From assembly GCA_003254905.1 (NCBI GenBank), contig QANU01058179.1:377729-441728 (forward strand): DNA of 64,000 bases, written 5' to 3'. The notes under the pieces were generated by a model. It saw only the letters and a program-made list of their open reading frames with translations, searched no databases and was not told where the DNA came from. Positions 48,346 through 59,400 of this stretch are shown in pieces. The translations under genes were made by a program, and so were the position numbers. Numbering within the stretch: position 1 is the first letter of the stretch; each line of letters opens with the position of its first letter. This stretch comes from Nissolia schottii. Lineage: Eukaryota; Streptophyta; Magnoliopsida; Fabales; Fabaceae.

Positions 48346-49429
48346 TGTTACAAATGTCTCATACTTTAAAGATAAAATATTTTACAAACAAAAATAACCC
48401 TTTTATTTAAATCAACGTATTTCGGCCATTAATAGTTGTTAATACTTGAAAGAAAAGTGTATGTAGATGTGTTTCAGCTAAAATTAAACCCACTAATGAT
48501 GTTACCCATTTCACAAGAAAGCATATGTATGCTTTTTGTGTGCGTTATTAAAGCATTAGCTATCTTATTTATATCAGTGGCATCTTTATTCTGGTCAGAA
48601 GAAAAAGATATTCTGCCGTATCGTGCTCCGTCATGTGCAACATCAGCTTTGAACCATCCATACGTAATATATATTATTACACGGAGGCAAAGGAAAAGAT
48701 TAAAATCATGTGGCAATTAGATATATATATTATATCATCACCTTATGATGTGTTTAATTCTCCTTTCAGTTTTGGGTCAAAGATAAATAGAAAAAAGCAG
48801 GTAACTTTGATAAAAAATTAATACAGTAAAAAAAATATAATAAACATTAGAACATTAAACAAGTGCCATCAATAGAATGAAGACATAAAATAGACAAAAT
48901 GTAGTCATCAACACTTCCATTATTCTAAATAGGCCAGGGAAGGTTGAAACAACATAATGCCCAGCTGAATTTTATTCCACACACACATGCCCCATACATA
49001 ATTGAACTGAATTCTGGCAAATGGGGGAGGGTATATACACAGGAATTTAGAACAAATTGAGGAAGCTCAGAATCAAATTGGGATGCAGGGGAACTCAAAT
49101 CACCTCATCATAAACGACGGTTGCGACTTTTTAGTTCTAGTATTTACAAAATTCATGCATAGAAACCTCACCCTATTATGTAGTGAGTGTGAAGCAGTGG
49201 CGAAGTGAAGCGAATCAGCTATCCAATTAAGATATGATCATTTTTGGATAAACACTTTTGGAGTTGGCAGCATGGACCACAGTAGCTAGATACTATAGCT
49301 AGAGAGGGGCTTCAAGGTTCTAGTGGCTAGTGGCCAGAGTACCCCAAAAAAAGTGAAAGGGCTGGGAACAAAAGAAAAAGCAGCAGCAGAGGCAGGCAGC
49401 AAAAAGGGAATTAACATAGGGTGTCCACA
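48346..49429. other. Intergenic and 3' flank of the ERF gene
   Basis: No convincing gene. A 94-codon plus-strand frame at 48436-48720 lacks family features. The 200-300 bp next to 49429 are probably the ERF 3' UTR. Confidence 0.4.
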
Positions 49430-50113
49430 CTAAGTAAGGTTCTCCCAAAGAAAAGGGTCCTCTAGCCGGAAGCCTAAGTCCAGATGTTCGGCTCCGGCTA
49501 CCAGCCAAGCCGATGAGTAATGGAACCCATCGACACTGTGGTTCAAGTCAAATGAGAGATCAGGGAGGTCTAAGAATGTGTCGTCCTCACCCTTCGAGGA
49601 GGACCCTTGAGTGTGGCTTGAGAAGGAGTCTGCTTCCAACTCCGCCTCGCGCTGAAGATAATTTACTGCGGCCGCCTTAGCCGCAGCCACTTGAATGTCC
49701 TTGGGGCACTTGCTAGCCGGACGGGGCAGCTCGGCTGCCAGCTCGGGAAAGTTGAGGTAAGCCGAGCTCCCCTTTATCGTCAGAGCAGCCACGTCGTGGG
49801 CCCGAGCCGCCATCTCGGGCGTGGGGAAAGTGCCGAGCCAGATCCTCGACTTCTTCCTCGGCTCTCTGATTTCGGACACCCACTTGCCCCATTGGCGCAT
49901 CCGTACTCCTCTGTAAGTGGGGTGCTTCCCATCGTTGCTCCTCTTCGCAGCCTTGTTCTTGCTCTTGCTCTTCTTGTTGATGGTGGTCTCATTCTCATTC
50001 TCACCCTTGTTGTGGTTGTTGATGGCTTCTTCTCCTGTGGAGGAGGAGGAACAGGAGGAGGAGGTGGTTGGTACAACTTCACTATCTATGGGGACAACTT
50101 GTTCCATGACCAT
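49430..50113 (-). CDS. AP2/ERF transcription factor, DREB type (TINY/ERF034-like group)
   Basis: Intronless, 227 aa, ATG at 50113 and stop TAG at 49430-49432; a second in-frame Met follows two codons later. One AP2/ERF domain spans about residues 67-124 ([20 protein letters not shown], then [20 protein letters not shown] and AYLNFPELA). The valine after WGKW is the DREB-subfamily mark, so binding to DRE/CRT-type elements is expected. The N-terminus is Ser-rich, then Lys-rich ([12 protein letters not shown], a likely nuclear signal). After the domain, [20 protein letters not shown] is typical of the TINY/ERF034-039 group. The C-terminus is acidic and ends [10 protein letters not shown], a plausible activation motif. 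This stretch is far GC-richer than its surroundings. Group assignment is probable, not proven. Confidence 0.94.
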   Translation of the reverse strand: MVMEQVVPIDSEVVPTTSSSCSSSSTGEEAINNHNKGENENETTINKKSKSKNKAAKRSNDGKHPTYRGVRMRQWGKWVSEIREPRKKSRIWLGTFPTPEMAARAHDVAALTIKGSSAYLNFPELAAELPRPASKCPKDIQVAAAKAAAVNYLQREAELEADSFSSHTQGSSSKGEDDTFLDLPDLSFDLNHSVDGFHYSSAWLVAGAEHLDLGFRLEDPFLWENLT

Positions 50114-50250
50114 TGGAGGAAGGAAGAGAGAGAGAGAGAGGGAGAGGTATTATTGTGATATGATGGAGTGAGTGAATTGGGAAAAATGTGGTGAGTATAA
50201 AGAGAGCTTTGAAGTATAGAAGTGGGTTGAGCTGTGAACTACTTATAATT
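50114..50250 (-). promoter_or_regulatory. ERF 5' UTR with GA tract and TATA box
   Basis: On the minus strand, AATTATAAGT (plus 50241-50250) lies about 130 bp before the ATG and would set a start near 50215. The leader contains a CT-rich run (GA repeats on plus, about 50128-50147). Position fits; not tested. Confidence 0.5.
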
Positions 50251-50773
50251 CCTTCACGTATTAAAGAAATGGGTCCAGGTGAAAAGGAGAAAGCAGTTGC
50301 AATTGTTTGCACTTTGCATTATATTCTTCCACATCTCTCCCTCTCTCCTTTTTGGCATCTTTGTTCATCCTTGTCACAGCTTTGGCTTAATGAATAACGT
50401 GGTATAGGTGATAACATTTTCACATGGATAACTGTTGTGTTATTTATATTCATTTTAGTGTAAAACATGGTAGGTAACACATAATAATTCGTACAACAAT
50501 TTTTCTTGTTAAGCTCTCTTTCTCTTTAATTGATGCAAATTAAAGGTATACCTTTTCTCTGTAGTGATTTTTTCAATTCATTTTGTTGGCGTTACGTCAT
50601 TTCATACTCGTTGAACAGCCTTGATTAATTAGGGGCAATTCTTCTTCTAATCCCCTCACAAGTGGCCCTTATATTATTAGTGGCACCTCCTTTAATTTGT
50701 ATCATCCATCATAACATTATTGATCATTACGTGAGAGATTAGGTGTCACTCTGTCTGCATCTGTGTATTTATC
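50251..50773. other. ERF upstream flank
   Basis: Presumed promoter region up to the assembly gap. It has TC-rich tracts (50335-50350) but no feature that can be named. Confidence 0.3.
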
Positions 50774-51218
50774 NNNNNNNNNNNNNNNNNNNNNNNNNNN
50801 NNNNNNNNNNNNNNNNNNNNNNNNNNNNNNNNNNNNNNNNNNNNNNNNNNNNNNNNNNNNNNNNNNNNNNNNNNNNNNNNNNNNNNNNNNNNNNNNNNNN
50901 NNNNNNNNNNNNNNNNNNNNNNNNNNNNNNNNNNNNNNNNNNNNNNNNNNNNNNNNNNNNNNNNNNNNNNNNNNNNNNNNNNNNNNNNNNNNNNNNNNNN
51001 NNNNNNNNNNNNNNNNNNNNNNNNNNNNNNNNNNNNNNNNNNNNNNNNNNNNNNNNNNNNNNNNNNNNNNNNNNNNNNNNNNNNNNNNNNNNNNNNNNNN
51101 NNNNNNNNNNNNNNNNNNNNNNNNNNNNNNNNNNNNNNNNNNNNNNNNNNNNNNNNNNNNNNNNNNNNNNNNNNNNNNNNNNNNNNNNNNNNNNNNNNNN
51201 NNNNNNNNNNNNNNNNNN
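50774..51218. other. Assembly gap (445 N)
   Basis: A run of N. Real length and content are unknown; any open frame across it is an artefact. Confidence 1.
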
Positions 51219-51770
51219 GATTAATTTTATTAGGGGGTTTAAGATCAAGCATTTATTATCATCAAATGTATCGCGTAACACACACACTCGTGCAGATGTC
51301 CACTTTAAATATACATGGTAAATGTGCAATAGTATTATTCATTTGAAGATATTAATCAATTGAATATTATAGGTGACGCAGGTGGCTCAGTGGACACAAT
51401 CGATACCATAGAATTTTATATATATGCCTCGGTTATATATGCTGACGCTGGTAGAACATTCTTTTCTTTTGGTTGGCTTTTATTATTGTTAATGTTTACT
51501 GTGTTGGTGTGCCTAGCTATAAAGAGAAGCAGTCAAGTAGAGTAAATCCCAATTGCTACTTTTGGCCATCTTTTTAATTTTCTTTCAGTAAGAGACCCCT
51601 AGAAATCTAAAGTGCCAAGGTTTAGAGAACTGAGAAATGACAAGGGCATGGAATCCCTTAACATCGCAACCATGTGAATCAGGAAAATTGTTAAGCTACA
51701 AGGCTATATTGCCTTTTTTTCCCCTAAATTTTATTTGGTAATTACCGATAAAACTACAAACTCAGTGGTA
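51219..51770. other. Intergenic, no gene recognised
   Basis: A 61-codon plus-strand frame (51360-51545) starts with TTG and has a hydrophobic middle, but no family or gene structure supports it. Otherwise nothing seen. Confidence 0.35.
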
Positions 51771-51771
51771 T

Positions 51772-51975
51772 TGAATGATTCATCTTCAGCCACGCTAGTG
51801 TAGTGTGTTCTCTTTCATTTCTCAAAGTTATGAGCAAAAGTGCTTTACAATCATTACTTATACGGCAAGAGATAGCTCGATACATGAGAGTGAATGCATA
51901 ACTAAGTACCTGAATATACAACTATACAATAACTATCCCTAATTACTAATTCTAACTAAAGTAATTTACAACAAG
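51772..51975 (-). repeat. 3' LTR of copia element (approximate)
   Basis: About 200 bp after the RNase H stop, ending GAATCATTCA on the minus strand. It contains AGTTATGCATTCACTCTCAT and an AACTTTGAGAAATGAAAGAG region typical of short copia LTRs. No second copy is available to fix the ends. Confidence 0.5.
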
Positions 51976-51985
51976 TTCATTCAAT

Positions 51986-52318
51986 TTACACACGTGACAA
52001 ATTCATAACTTGATGAGAAAGCTTCATCAATCCAAGCTTGGCAAATAAAGAATTGAAGGGAGCTGGGAATAGAGGCTTAGTCATAATATCAGCCTGTAAT
52101 TGAGACAAAATAGGAAACAAATGAATGGAGCTAACCTTGAGTTTGCCTCTCACTAAGTGACAATCGATTCCGTTATGTTTAGTTCTCTCATGGAAGACCG
52201 AATTATTGGCTATGTGCATAGCTGAAAGGTTGTCACAGAATATTAACAGAAGCTTAGGAGCTGTCAGCAAAAAATCATCCATGAGATATAGTAGCCATTG
52301 TGCTTTGCATGATGCCAC
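51986..52318 (-). pseudogene. Copia RNase H region
   Basis: The frame contains LLLIFCDNLSAMHIANNSVF, HERTKHNGIDCHLVRGKL and ADIMTKPLFPAPFNSLFAKL, the recognisable copia RNase H core and C-terminus. A TAG just upstream (about 52340) interrupts the link from the RT. Confidence 0.8.
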
Positions 52319-52339
52319 GACCAGAGCACGGTATTCAGC

Positions 52340-53400
52340 CTAACTAGAGGACTGTGAAATAGTGGATTGTTTCTTAGTCTTCCATGAGATCAAAACATTG
52401 CCAAGGAAGAAACAAACACCACTAATGGATTTTCTACTATTTGGACATGCACCCCTGTCAGAAACTGTAAACCTAGTGAGCTTCAATTCTGAGGACGATG
52501 GGAAGAATAAGCCTGTGGTTGGTGAGGACTTGAGGTATCTAAGGACTTTGTTTGTAGCCTGCATATGAACTGTGGTTGGACTTGCTAGGAATTGGCTTAA
52601 TTTACTAAGAACAAATAAAATATTAGGCCGTGTGCGAATAAGATAAACTAAACTCCCAACCAGCATGTGATATGATGAGGGATCATCCATAGGAGAACCA
52701 AAATCCTTGCTCAATTATTGTGTAGTCCATTGGTGTTGAGCAAGGTTTAGCACCTAACAATCCACAATCTAGGAGAAAATCTAAGGCATATTTCCTTTGG
52801 TTGAGATGAATGCCTTGCTTAGATCTAGCAACCTCCATTCCTAAGAAGAAATTTAGTTAGCCTAGATCTTTGATCTTGAATTGATCATCAATGCATCCTT
52901 GACAACAGATATTTCAAACAAGTCACTACCAGCTAACACTAGATCATCCACATAGAATAATATGGTTGTAAATCCCTAAGCAGTGGATTTGATGAAAAGA
53001 AAGTAATTAGCCTTTGATTGAGTGTAGTCAATAGTCGTGAGGGAGGTTGTAAGTTTAGCTTTCCATTGGCGGCTAGCCTACTTCAAACCATACAATGATT
53101 TTTACAGTTTACACGCCATATAAGGTTCTGAAACTTGTAGACCAATAGGATTTTTCATATAAACTTCTTCCATTAAATCTCCATGTAAAAAAGTTGTATT
53201 TACACACAATTGATGTGAATGCCAGCCTTTAGTAATAGTGATGGCTAAGAGAAGCCATAGGGTAGTCATTTTCACAACAAGACTAAGAGTTTCAAAATAG
53301 TATATGCCTTCTTTTTGGGTGAAACCCTTAGCAACTAAGCGTGCTTTTTGTCTCTCAATGGATCCATTAGCCTTAAACTTGACTTTGAAAACCCTTTGTC
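52340..53400 (-). pseudogene. Copia reverse transcriptase (broken)
   Basis: The minus strand reads FYVDDLVLAGSDL at about 52959-52921, the catalytic YVDDL motif. The open stretch 52714-52340 follows, with MLVGSLVYLIRTRPNI, LSQFLASPTTVHMQATNKVL and KSISGVCFFLGNVLISWKTK. Stops and shifts occur between about 52715 and 53400, so it is inactive. Confidence 0.8.
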
Positions 53401-53675
53401 ACCCTATTATTTTGTTCCCAGGTGACAATTTGGTAAGGACCCATGTTTCATTCTTTTCTAGAGTAGTAAGTTCTGCACTAATTTCCTCTTTCCAACATTC
53501 TTGAGTCACAACTTCTTTGAAAGTTTGTGGTTCAGGGATAATGGATAGGGCATAGGAAAATTGTTTGTGTGTGTGTAATAATTTATCATATACCTTGCAT
53601 GAGAAGAAAGATGAGGTGCAACTGCATTAGAGAGAGCACAATGATATTGGTGCAATAAGTGGGTGGGGTTTCGAC

Positions 53676-54837
53676 TTATTTACAATCTCCTTGGTGAAGG
53701 TGGGGTAATGAGGGTGGGTTGGAAATTGTTCTGTGGTGAAGGTGATGTAATAGGAGAGTGAGTGGACGGAAAGTATCAGAATGTGGTGTGGGGTTGGTTG
53801 GTGTTTTTGTTGTTGAGCAGTTTAGAATTAGTGCAGGTTCAGGGAAGGTTGTGTGTGGGAAAGGGTCACAGAGAAAGATATGGGAGTTGTGGTTGAAGGT
53901 TGATGATGCAGGAGGTGAGGTGTATGCAGATAGATAAGGGAATATTGTTTCAAATAATTGGACATCTCTGGATATGAAAATCTCCTTGGTTTTCATATCA
54001 AATAATAAGAATCCTTTTGTGCCATCCTTATAGCCTAGAAAAATAGCTTTCTTTACTCTAGGGTCCAATTTTGATCTGTGAGTAGAAATGGTTGATGCAT
54101 ATGCTAAGCATCTAAAAATCCTTAGGTGAGTGAGGGTAAGTGGTGTAGAGTGTAGGAGTTTAAAGGGTGACTTGTTGTGGAGGAAAAAAACTTAGCAATC
54201 TATTGATGAGATGGATAACATGACCAGTGGCAAAATGCGAAAAACAATAGGGTAAATGGGATTGGAAAATTATTGCTCTAACTACATTAAGGATGTGTTG
54301 GTGTTTGCGTTCAGCAATCCCATTTTGTTGAGGAGATTTTGGACAAGTGGTATGGTGTATAATACCTTTGGAGGCCAAAAATGGTTTACGTTTGAGAAAT
54401 TCAACACCATTGTCTGTTCTAATGATTTTTACTATAATAGAAAATTGAGTTGCGGCTAGTTGAACAAAATTTTGGACAAGTGTGTATGTTTGAAATTTGA
54501 GTTTCATAAAAAAAAATGTCCATGTGAATCGAGACCTTTCATCTACTATAGTCAAAAAATATGTGTCGCCTGAGATGGATAGAGTTACAATAGGTCCCCA
54601 TATGTCTATATGCAACAAATCAAAACATAATGCAGAGATGGAATGACTGGCAGAAAAAGGAAGTTTCTTAGGCTTTGCAAAATGGCAAGGTTCACAAGCA
54701 AACTCATCTTTATTGCATTTAATGAAAGGATAAAATGATTGCATTACATTCAGTTTGTCAATAAAACGGTGGCCTAGCCCATAATGCCACAAAGACGCTA
54801 ATATTCCAAAGATACATCTTTCGCAAAACATAGGAAC
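53676..54837 (-). pseudogene. Copia integrase (broken)
   Basis: The zinc-binding HHCC region is present (LWHYGLGHRFIDKL ... FACEPCHFAKPKKLPF). The catalytic core shows DIWGP, IRTDNGVEFL and SPQQNGIAERKHQHI, marking the D,D,E triad. The C-terminal GKGFLLFDMKTKEIFISRDV-like part (54068-53900) is separated by frame breaks. The left edge coincides with the truncation of the element. Confidence 0.8.
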
Positions 54838-54838
54838 C

Positions 54839-54935
54839 AGGACCGCATCTCGCGTGAGACGAATGTTCCATAGAGCAAGTTTGAAGCCCCTATAAAGGTG
54901 TATCGTTCGAGTCACCATACATCTCATGCGAGAGA
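54839..54935. repeat. Fragment with CTCGCG-type palindromes, related to the 25-26.9-kb solo LTR
   Basis: CATCTCGCGTGAGACG (54846-54861) and CATCTCATGCGAGAG (54920-54934) repeat the palindrome style found at 26719-26840. It sits exactly at the truncated edge of the copia integrase. Confidence 0.5.
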
Positions 54936-54954
54936 AAGGGATTGTTCTGTTTAG

Positions 54955-55470
54955 ACTTGGGATTGTTCATTCTAGTTGGATAGGTTTGTTCATTGTGTGT
55001 ATATGGGTTTGTTCATTTTAGTTGTACCTGTTTGTTCAATTTATGCATCTGGGTTTGTTCATTCAAGGAATACTTGTTTGTTCACTAAATGTGTATGGGT
55101 TTGTTCATTATAAATGTAGGAGTTTGTTTAACTAGTGTATATAAGTTTGTTCATACTCTTCGCACATGTTTGCTCACACATTGTTTATGGGTTTGTTCAT
55201 TTTACTTATACAGGTTTGTTCACTATGTGTATATGGGTTTGTTTATTCTAATGTATAGGCTTGTTCACGAGGTGTATATAGGTTTGTTCATTCTCCATGT
55301 ACAGGTTTATTCAATTAGTATTTCAGGGTTTGTTCATTGTAATTGTATAGATTTGTTCATGAAGTGTATATAGGTTGTTCATTCTCCATGTACAGGTTTG
55401 TTTAATTTGTGTATCAGGATTTGTTCATTCTCTTTGTACAAAATTTGTTCATACATTGTACTTGGTTTTA
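54955..55470 (+). repeat. 23-bp-period minisatellite (TTTGTTCA core), about 22 units
   Basis: The core TTTGTTCA recurs at 54985, 55008, 55031, 55054, 55077, 55100, 55123 and 55146 and on, spaced exactly 23 bp, with more variable linkers such as TGTGTATATGGG. Alternate linkers look alike, suggesting a 46-bp higher unit. The array degrades towards 55470. It gives one repetitive plus-strand frame but is unlikely to be coding. Confidence 0.95.
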
Positions 55471-56475
55471 TTTGCGAGGGTGCTGGGTTCGTAGCACCGT
55501 TCGTGGTCACAACATGTTGGGCATCACGATGTGAAGATTAGGAGCTACGAGGAAGACATGAGGGAAGTCGTTCGGTGATAGGGAGCAGCAGTTAAAGGTG
55601 TCCAAGTCGTTCGGCATTGAGGGCAATTTGTTTGGCATCAACAGCAATGAACACATCTAATGTTGAAGACAGCGAGGTCGTTTGATGCCACCATAGTTTT
55701 GAGAGAGGAGAAGGGGGTTAGGGATTTGGACAAAATTGATTTGTTCACTGAGGGGTTAGGGATTTGGGCGGAATTGTGAGAGGAGAAGGCGGGTGTCGTG
55801 AAAGGGTTAGGGATTTAGACAAAATTGGTTTGTTCATGAGGGGTTCTTGAGGAGCGCGTGTCAATCAATCGCGGGTGAATAAGAATGGGTAAGTAGGGAG
55901 AGATTTCATCATTAGTAGTGGGCCAGAATGTACTAAAAATGTTAGTGGTGCACATTGATAGAATTTTAAGTGTACATATAACACCACTCATTCAATAATT
56001 CTAATAATTATTGGTACACAAAAGTTTAGGTAAGTTCAACACTAATCATCCCACCACGGTCAAAACATACCCTCATGCTATAATTAAATTCATAATTCAA
56101 ATTAATGAACAACAAATAAAAAACTGTTTAAAAATATAAACTCAAATAACGTATTCGATACAAATCCAACAACACTACCAGAATAAACGCTTATTATTGA
56201 ACTAGAATCGTGATAATTGATGCTCCAGAAGCATAGGAACTTCAAGCTCCTCGTGAATAGTCACCATGGAAATAAACTTGCTAGCAAAGTTCTTAGTGTT
56301 TACTAAACATTTTTTACTTTTTCCTTCCAAACAACTTTTCTTATTTGGGAGAGAAAAGGAGATATAGGCAAGCGTGAGATTAAACTCCAACCTAAAGCCA
56401 CATCAAACTCCTTCCACACAACTTTATTACTAGCCTTTAAATTTTAAGTGTAAAAAATTCAGTTGTAAAATTATT
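55471..56475. other. Repeat-like block and 3' flank of ACX1
   Basis: 55471-55900 is GC-richer, with GTCGTTCGG words and three copies of GGTTAGGGATTTGGACAAAA-like sequence (55715-55830), two followed by TTTGTTCA as in the adjacent array. So the array and this block may belong to one element. 55900-56475 is AT-rich and probably includes the ACX1 3' UTR. Confidence 0.5.
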
Positions 56476-59400
56476 TCAGAGTCTGGCGTTACGAAGTTGT
56501 TGCTTCAGCATTGGTCGAATATACTCTTGGAAGCCATCTGGCACAACTGAATCATTCAATGGATCCTTCCATGCCTCCTCATACAGCTTCGGATACACAT
56601 CGCCATCATAGCGGCCAAGAACAGAACTAAGATAGTGGTCAGTGTGGTTGAAAGCATCAACGAGCGCAAGAGCATTAGGACGAACCTAACCAAACATATA
56701 ATCATATCAGTTTCATATAATAAAAAACCAAGTTCTGTACACCAGAAGGTGACAGTGAGTTGCAATCACTGAAGACAAACCTGGGAATACAAGGACCTCA
56801 ACTGTTCATTGGCAAGTGAAGCCTGTTTGGGAGTGATGCAGCCAGTTGAAAGAAAATCACCCAAATGCTTATGAAGAAGAGACAAAGCATAAATGCTACA
56901 AAGATTTTCTAATTGTTGTTTCACTCCCTTTCCTGGAATACCTTGCTGCAACTTGTCAATAAATCTGAAAAGCATAAAGTTGGCGAACTTAAACATAGAA
57001 ATCTTAGAATACCATATGACTTGATAGTTTGATTGGGCCACGTTCACTTAAAGGGCTCTTCACCGAAGCGAAAAAGACAAATCCATCACACCACAGAGAA
57101 ACTACAGACATTATGTGGGACCCACACAGTAATGAAGGGAAGAAGCTCTCACTTGGAAACAACAATTAACTGGCAATGAGCAAGTCCTGCCTCAACTAGA
57201 TCAGCAGAGAGTTCTTGGAAACCTGCCGTTAGAACATCATCACAATTTAAAATTATCAACCTGATTATGCTGCATTCAAATAATCACTAACTCATCAACA
57301 TATGCACTTGAAAATTTAATTGTGTTTATGCAATTCTATTGCATTGTGAACGTAAATCACTCCTCAGGCCCCTGTGCACCCAATCTTCCCAACCAAAGAC
57401 AACACATGAACCACAAGAGGTAAGAGGATGTATAGCTTGTGATTTAAAGCATGGTTGAATCAATTACCCTCTTCGGGATTGGTAAATTTGCTAAGGTTTT
57501 TAGCACAGTTAACAGACTTCCTAGCAGCCCTAGCTTCGAATGCTTCCAGCACAACATTAGGCTTCAACCAATCCTCGGCTGCAAGCAACCAAAAATACAG
57601 TATAGTTATGACTCTGAAGTACATAGCCAAAGTTACTAATATTATCTCAAACTGTATTAGATTTGGGATATCAACAGATTGATATGGTAAGAATTTGCGC
57701 ATTCACAACCAAATCCAATTTTGTCATATATTTATACCTTTCTGAACATCAGAACGACATTGCATGAGGTGTTCCACTCGTCCCATATAAGCTGTTGTAC
57801 CAACAGGCTTTTTTCCAGAGCCCAACTGAGAAATAGTCTTCATGAGATGCCTTGCCACCTACATGGGATTTTTTGAAGTTGTCAAAAAACCGAAGATCAT
57901 TTTCATTTCTCAGATAAAAATATCCAATGAATCTCCCAAGTCAGACCACCCTAGGATTTAATATGAGAAGCACAGAAGTTAGAAGGCACACGAGAATCAA
58001 GCATGAAGACACAGTCACATGGGAATATATTAAAATAATAATGTTAATTTTATTTATGTTACTTTAACCCAAATACTATAAACTTCATTGCCCTGAAATC
58101 TTCAAAAAATAAAAGAAAGGATACAACTTAGTACTTTTCTGGTAACGGAATCTAATATCAACACATACAAACGATCTACTCTAAAAAATGTAGATGTTTA
58201 CAATAATGTATGATAAAATGCCGAATATTAGCAAATAAAATCCCAGCCCACCACAAACAGGAAGCTGACATACTGCGATTTACTAATGTGTAAAACAGTA
58301 AGTCCTTAGGGTATCAAGTAATAATACACACTGTGATAGTATAAGCTATATAACATCTGACAAACCTGTAATTGCAGCACAATGTTGTCTCCTTCATATG
58401 TGCAGGTAGGAACATAGACAGCAAATAACTCAGGGAGACCACTGCTACAAAGGTAACCATGGCCACCACATAATTTACGACATTCTTCAATTGCATCCTA
58501 CAAATTGATGTGAATTTAACTTTATTTGAATTTCAAAGAATTCAAAAATGTTACAAAGTGAATACTGTGCATCAGGAAACTGTAAAAGAATAATGATGGC
58601 ACAACGATTACATCAGAGACATTTGGACCATTTAATTGAGGAGAATATCACTGATTCAGTTAGTTATCCAGCATACAAATAGATGGCATGAATGAATGCT
58701 AATAGATAGTAGTGCACTGCGATGCAAGAAAATAAGAGTTTTCTGTGCAGGAAAAGTAAGATAAATATGATGATTAACCGCAAGCAGCTATGCATTTGAT
58801 TGACAATGAGTGAGATGCACAATTAATATGCATGAAGAATTTTGGTAATAAATCTGCAAACATTTCATTTATAAGTTTTATTCCCAACCCTTTATCACAC
58901 CCGTTAATGCCTTCATGCAATCTAGCTCTAACAACAAAATAAAATGCAAGAAAAAGAAAAGTTGGCAAAAGTCAGATGTCTGATAAAGCATAAGACACAC
59001 AAAACAGAATGGGAGGGGAAAAAAAGGTTTAAAATGTAAAGAGTACAGGGAGGAGACACTAAAAAGATTATAATTCACAGAAAATCAGGGAGGAATCCTG
59101 TCTGTTACTTGTGAGAATCTCAACAAAGGACTTCAAAACATCCTGTATGACAGGAAGAAAAATTCCCATGTATGAGCAAAAGTAAAAACATATTTTGCAT
59201 TATAATTCTAGTTCTATATAAAGTTGTGAATAATAAATTAAGTTCAGCAACTAAAACTAATTGGTACAGTAATGAACATTAGTATCAGTATGAACATACA
59301 GCAGTTGTTGAAGTAGTCAAGGACTTCAACCCCGCAGTGCATGCATGAGCCTCAGGCAATGTTGAAAAATCACTGGCTTGCAATCTTTGCATCACATCCA

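Larger units (their letters stand above)
51772..54838 (-). mobile_element. Ty1/copia retrotransposon, 5'-truncated and broken
   Basis: Minus-strand order integrase (54837-54160), linker (54068-53676), reverse transcriptase (about 53400-52340), RNase H (52318-51986), then a short LTR-like segment (about 51975-51772). Integrase-before-RT order defines copia. Frameshifts and stops separate the parts, including a TAG in the SSS-x-AEYRAL segment at the RNase H start. Gag, protease and the 5' LTR are gone; the sequence changes abruptly at about 54838 to a fragment of another LTR. Confidence 0.9.

Noticed and set aside
48436-48720. 94-codon plus-strand frame
   Set aside because: No recognisable family, an equally long antisense frame, and an AT-rich context. 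A small gene cannot be excluded but is not supported.
49691-50171. Several long frames overlapping the ERF gene
   Set aside because: Shadow frames caused by the GC-rich ERF coding region.
50743-51329. Long frames across the N run
   Set aside because: Artefacts of undefined bases.
55089-55373. 94-codon frame with repeated F[VI]H segments
   Set aside because: By-product of the 23-bp repeat; the period changes frame each unit and no gene signals are present.
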